A stretch of 7,977 nucleotides of DNA from Thermohalobaculum sp964475765 (GTDB lineage Bacteria > Pseudomonadota > Alphaproteobacteria > Rhodobacterales > Rhodobacteraceae): assembly GCA_964475765.1 (NCBI GenBank), contig CAYYZH010000201.1, positions 1 through 7,977 on the forward strand, read 5' to 3'. The translations under genes and the position numbers were made by a program. Positions 5,321-7,977 of the stretch are shown one piece after another (the stretch's first letter is position 1; every line of letters begins with the position of its first letter). The notes below the pieces were generated by a model that was given only the letters and a program-made list of their open reading frames with translations, had not been told where the DNA came from and did no database searches.

Positions 5321-6451
5321 ATGCAGTTCATCGACCTCGCCGCCCAACAGGACCGCCTGCGCGAGAAGATCGAGGCGCGGATCGCGGGCGTTCTGGCTAA
5401 GGGTCAGTACATCATGGGGCCCGAGATCGCTGAGCTGGAAGCCGGGCTCGCGGCCTTCGCCGATGTCCCCCATGCGATAGGATGCGCCAACGGCACGGAC
5501 GCGCTGCGCCTTGCGGTGATGACTCTGGGGGCCGGGCCGGGTGATGCCATCTTCTGCCCGGCGTTCACCTTCGCCGCGACGGCGGGGATCATCCCGCCCT
5601 TTGGCGCGACACCTGTCTTTGTCGATATCGACCCGGCGACGTGGAACATGGATGCGGGCAGCCTTGCCCGGGCCATCGACGGCGCGAAGGCCGGTGGCCT
5701 GACCCCGCGCGGGGCGGTCATTGTCGACATCTTCGGGCGGCCTGCGGATTATGACGCGCTGCTGCCCATCGCCCGCGACGCCGGCTGCTGGGTCATCGCC
5801 GACTGCGCCCAGAGTTTTGGCGCGAGGACACAAGGGCGCAGCGTTGTCGGCATGGGCGATATCGCCACGACCTCGTTCTTCCCGGCCAAGCCGTTGGGCT
5901 GCTACGGCGATGGCGGCGCGCTCTTCACCACCAATCCGGATCACGATGCGCATCTGCGCTCGCTGCGCGTCCATGGCAAGGGCACGGACAAATACGACAA
6001 CGTCCGGATCGGCCTGAACTCCCGGCTCGACACGCTGCAGGCGGCGATCCTGCTGGAGAAGCTCGCGGTCTTCGCCGACGAGATCGAGGCCCGCGAGCGG
6101 GTTGCCAAACGCTATACTGCCGCGCTCGCGGGCATCGTGCAGACACCCGCGCCGTCGAACGATCTGACCTGCACCTGGGCGCAATACAGCGTGGTCCTGC
6201 CCGAAGGCACCGACCGCAAGGCGCTCCAGTTGAAGCTCCACGACAAGGGCATCCCGACCGCGATCTATTATGCCAAGCCGCTGCACCTGCAGACCGCGTT
6301 CGAGGGCGCGCTCAGCGACCCGGAGGGCATGACGGTGTCGGAGACGGTTGCAGACCGCGTGCTGGCGCTGCCGATGCATCCCTATCTCGGCGAGGCCGAT
6401 CAGGACGGGATCATCGCCGCGCTGACCGGTACGCTCGGGACCGTATCATGA
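5321..6451 (+). CDS. wbpE: UDP-3-keto-GlcNAcA aminotransferase, WbpE/WlbC type (DegT/DnrJ/EryC1/StrS family, PLP)
   Basis: This 376-residue PLP enzyme is predicted to transfer the amino group of glutamate to C3 of the 3-keto sugar nucleotide, giving the 3-amino sugar and 2-oxoglutarate. DegT-family marks are all present: FIDLAAQQ at the N-terminus, GCANGTDAL (54-62) for phosphate binding, FTFAAT (82-87), DCAQSFGA (161-168) with the aspartate that contacts the PLP ring nitrogen, and SFFPAKPLGCYGDGGA (185-200) with K190 as the Schiff-base lysine. GLNSRLDTLQAAIL (231-244) is also typical. Length is close to the roughly 360 residues of WbpE. The start could be GTG 5318 or ATG 5321, directly adjacent codons; ATG was chosen. 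The gap from the preceding stop (5316) is only a few bases, and the end overlaps the next ATG by four bases (ATGA). The 2-oxoglutarate produced probably feeds the dehydrogenase encoded first in the operon. Confidence 0.88.
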   Translation: MQFIDLAAQQDRLREKIEARIAGVLAKGQYIMGPEIAELEAGLAAFADVPHAIGCANGTDALRLAVMTLGAGPGDAIFCPAFTFAATAGIIPPFGATPVFVDIDPATWNMDAGSLARAIDGAKAGGLTPRGAVIVDIFGRPADYDALLPIARDAGCWVIADCAQSFGARTQGRSVVGMGDIATTSFFPAKPLGCYGDGGALFTTNPDHDAHLRSLRVHGKGTDKYDNVRIGLNSRLDTLQAAILLEKLAVFADEIEARERVAKRYTAALAGIVQTPAPSNDLTCTWAQYSVVLPEGTDRKALQLKLHDKGIPTAIYYAKPLHLQTAFEGALSDPEGMTVSETVADRVLALPMHPYLGEADQDGIIAALTGTLGTVS

Positions 6452-7887
6452 CGTCCCCCCATGTGCTTGTGCTCGCGCCGAACTCGATCACGAACGATGC
6501 GCGGATCTCCAAGCAGATCGCCTCGCTGGTCGAGGGCGGCTATACCGTCACCGTGCTTGCCACCGCGGCCAAGGGTGAGGCCCCATCGGACACGACCGAC
6601 GACCGCCGCCACATCTACCGGATCGACGAGCAGGCTGCGCGGCAGGCGGAAACGCTCCCCGCCTCGCTCGATCACTCGGTCTTTGGAGCGCTCTCGACCC
6701 AGATCCGCGACGCTCACGCGGCCTATCGCGAAGCATGGGAAGTCTATGCCGAGATGCGCCGCGCGGGGAAAACCCACCGCGTGGTCAGTATGCTGAGCGC
6801 CCTGACGGGCAAAGCCAAGGCCAAACGCAAGCGCGTCAAACAGGGGCTGCTGACGCTGCGCGATGCGATCAACGAGAAGTTCTCGATGCACGGGCGGCTC
6901 TTTCGCCCGACATTCTTTCACATGACCGCCGAGACCTTCATCGAGACCTCGCCGCTCTGGGCCGCGCGTCTTGCGGACAAGGGGCCGCCCAAGGTGGTCC
7001 ACGGGCATGATCTTTTCACCGCACCGACCGCCGTAATCCTCGCCGAAAAATACGGTGCGGCTGCGGTCTATGACGCGCACGAGTACGAGCCCGAGCGCAA
7101 CCCGCCGCTGGCAGCCGGTCCCAAGGCGCTGGTCACCCAGCTCGAGGATCAGGTGATCGCGCGCGCCAATGCCGTGATCACCGTCAGCGACAACATCGCG
7201 GATCTCTACCGCGCCCGCCGCCCCGGTTTGGATATGCGGCTGATCTATAACTGTCCGGAAATCCGCGGTCTGCCCGAGGAAACACCGGGCATGCTGAGGG
7301 CCAAAACCGGGCTTGCTCCCGATATCCCTATCATCGCCTTTGTCGGCGTCGTCACGGTCGGCAGCCGCGGGTTGCAGGTCACGCTTGACGCCCTGCAAAA
7401 GGTCCCAGAGGCGGTGCTGGTGGTGATCGGCCCGCGCCGCGCGCAAGCCGATGCGGAATTGCGCGCCGCCGCCGAGAAGGCCGGGCTGACGGATCGCCTG
7501 ATGCTGCTCGACCCGGTCAAGCCGAATGAAGTCGTGCCGACCATCGCCGATGCCACCGCTTCGGTCTGCCTGATCCAGGACACGACGCTGAGCTACCGCT
7601 TCGCGATGCCGAACAAGCTCTTTGAAGCCGCGCTGGCGGGCGTGCCGATCATCGGCTCGGACCTGCCGGATATCGGCGGGTTCATCCGCCGCTTCGGCGT
7701 CGGCGAAGTTGTCGATCAGACCGACCCGGAGGCCATTGCATCGGGCCTCGCCAAAGTCATCGCCAACCCGGCAGGCTATCGACCGGATGCCGCGACCCGC
7801 GCCGCCATGGTGAGCGACTACTCCTGGGCTGCGCAGGAGCGCAAACTGCTCGAACTTTACGGCGATCTCGGCGCGGCAAGGACCTGA
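6448..7887 (+). CDS. Glycosyltransferase family 4 (GT-B fold)
   Basis: This 479-residue protein should transfer a sugar from a nucleotide-sugar donor onto a growing, probably lipid-linked, glycan at the cytoplasmic membrane face. The N-terminal lobe opens with HVLVLAPNSITNDARISKQI (5-24) and GYTVTVLA (31-38), typical of GT4 acceptor domains. VVHGHDLF (183-190), YDAHEYEPE (208-216) and ANAVITVSDNIADL (240-253) are further GT4 hallmarks. The donor lobe shows IIAFVGVV (295-302), VLVVIGPR (323-330) and MPNKLFEAALAGVPIIGSD (387-405). E393 matches the second glutamate of the E-x7-E motif; the first position is Phe385, a variant seen in several GT4 subgroups. Residues about 85-155 form a helical, Lys/Arg-rich insertion (GKAKAKRKRVKQG, 121-133). 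No membrane span or signal peptide is seen. ATG 6448 overlaps the previous stop by four bases. Donor and acceptor are unknown, but the upstream genes make the diacetamido uronic acid a candidate donor. Confidence 0.87.
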   Translation: MTSPHVLVLAPNSITNDARISKQIASLVEGGYTVTVLATAAKGEAPSDTTDDRRHIYRIDEQAARQAETLPASLDHSVFGALSTQIRDAHAAYREAWEVYAEMRRAGKTHRVVSMLSALTGKAKAKRKRVKQGLLTLRDAINEKFSMHGRLFRPTFFHMTAETFIETSPLWAARLADKGPPKVVHGHDLFTAPTAVILAEKYGAAAVYDAHEYEPERNPPLAAGPKALVTQLEDQVIARANAVITVSDNIADLYRARRPGLDMRLIYNCPEIRGLPEETPGMLRAKTGLAPDIPIIAFVGVVTVGSRGLQVTLDALQKVPEAVLVVIGPRRAQADAELRAAAEKAGLTDRLMLLDPVKPNEVVPTIADATASVCLIQDTTLSYRFAMPNKLFEAALAGVPIIGSDLPDIGGFIRRFGVGEVVDQTDPEAIASGLAKVIANPAGYRPDAATRAAMVSDYSWAAQERKLLELYGDLGAART

Positions 7888-7900
7888 GCGGGAAGGGCCG

Positions 7901-7977
7901 ATGGCTTTGTCCCCGATCCCCGCTCCGGTTTCGATTGTCGCCACGATCGCGACGCGCGGGCGGCCCGATGGCCTGCT
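7901..7977 (+). CDS. Probable family 2 glycosyltransferase (partial, N-terminus only)
   Basis: ATG 7901 follows the GT4 stop by 13 bases, with GGAAGGG (7891-7897) as a good but close ribosome site. The frame is open to the window end, giving 25 complete codons. The translated start contains VSIVATIATRGRPDGL, resembling the first beta strand and nucleotide-binding loop of GT-A family 2 glycosyltransferases (pattern VSVVI-T-x-x-R). Only this short stretch is visible, so the family call depends on one motif plus the operon context. Confidence 0.55.
   Translation, partial: MALSPIPAPVSIVATIATRGRPDGL

Noticed and set aside
5000..6379. 459-codon open frame on the minus strand opposite wbpD/wbpE
   Set aside because: It is antisense to two genes with clear catalytic motifs, and its product has no fold-like pattern. 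Long antisense frames are expected at this GC content.
6400..7944. 514-codon open frame on the minus strand opposite the GT4 gene
   Set aside because: It is longer than the real gene but has shadow-frame composition and no recognisable domain, while the plus strand encodes clear GT4 motifs and overlaps its neighbour in ATGA fashion.

Overview
The window looks like a chromosomal segment of a high-GC alphaproteobacterium, probably a member of the Rhodobacteraceae or a close relative. This rests on GC-rich codon use, tightly packed ATGA-type gene overlaps, and the style of the FecR-domain and ABC exporter proteins. It is an inference from protein style, not from a marker gene. No rRNA, tRNA, CRISPR array or insertion sequence was seen.

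Layout. (1) Positions 977 to 1, minus strand: the 5' part of a gene for an exported FecR-domain protein. Its acidic C-terminal region runs into a 21-bp tandem repeat at the window edge. (2) Positions 978-1352: a divergent intergenic region packed with short direct and inverted repeats on its fecR side. (3) Positions 1353-3131, plus: a full-length ABC exporter with fused membrane and ATPase domains. (4) Positions 3190-3621, minus: a small zinc-binding GFA-family gene in a stretch of visibly lower GC, convergent with the exporter. (5) Positions 3806 to the window end, plus: a compact sugar-nucleotide and glycan operon.

The operon begins with a Gfo/Idh/MocA dehydrogenase, a left-handed beta-helix N-acetyltransferase and a DegT-family PLP aminotransferase. 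These match the WbpB/WbpD/WbpE (WlbA/WlbB/WlbC) set, which converts UDP-N-acetylglucosaminuronic acid to UDP-2,3-diacetamido-2,3-dideoxyglucuronic acid. A family 4 glycosyltransferase and the start of a probable family 2 glycosyltransferase follow, as expected for assembly of an O-antigen, capsule, exopolysaccharide or glycoprotein glycan.

The UDP-GlcNAc 6-dehydrogenase (WbpA type) that supplies the substrate and a WbpI-type 2-epimerase are not in the window. The nearby ABC exporter could flip or export a lipid-linked product, but a gene on the opposite strand separates it from the operon, so that link is only a hypothesis. The most unusual non-coding signal is the repeat cluster at 997-1110. 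It holds three copies of TTTCGCGTG, four of TTTCCG, and two hairpins that would compete for one arm in a fecR leader transcript.
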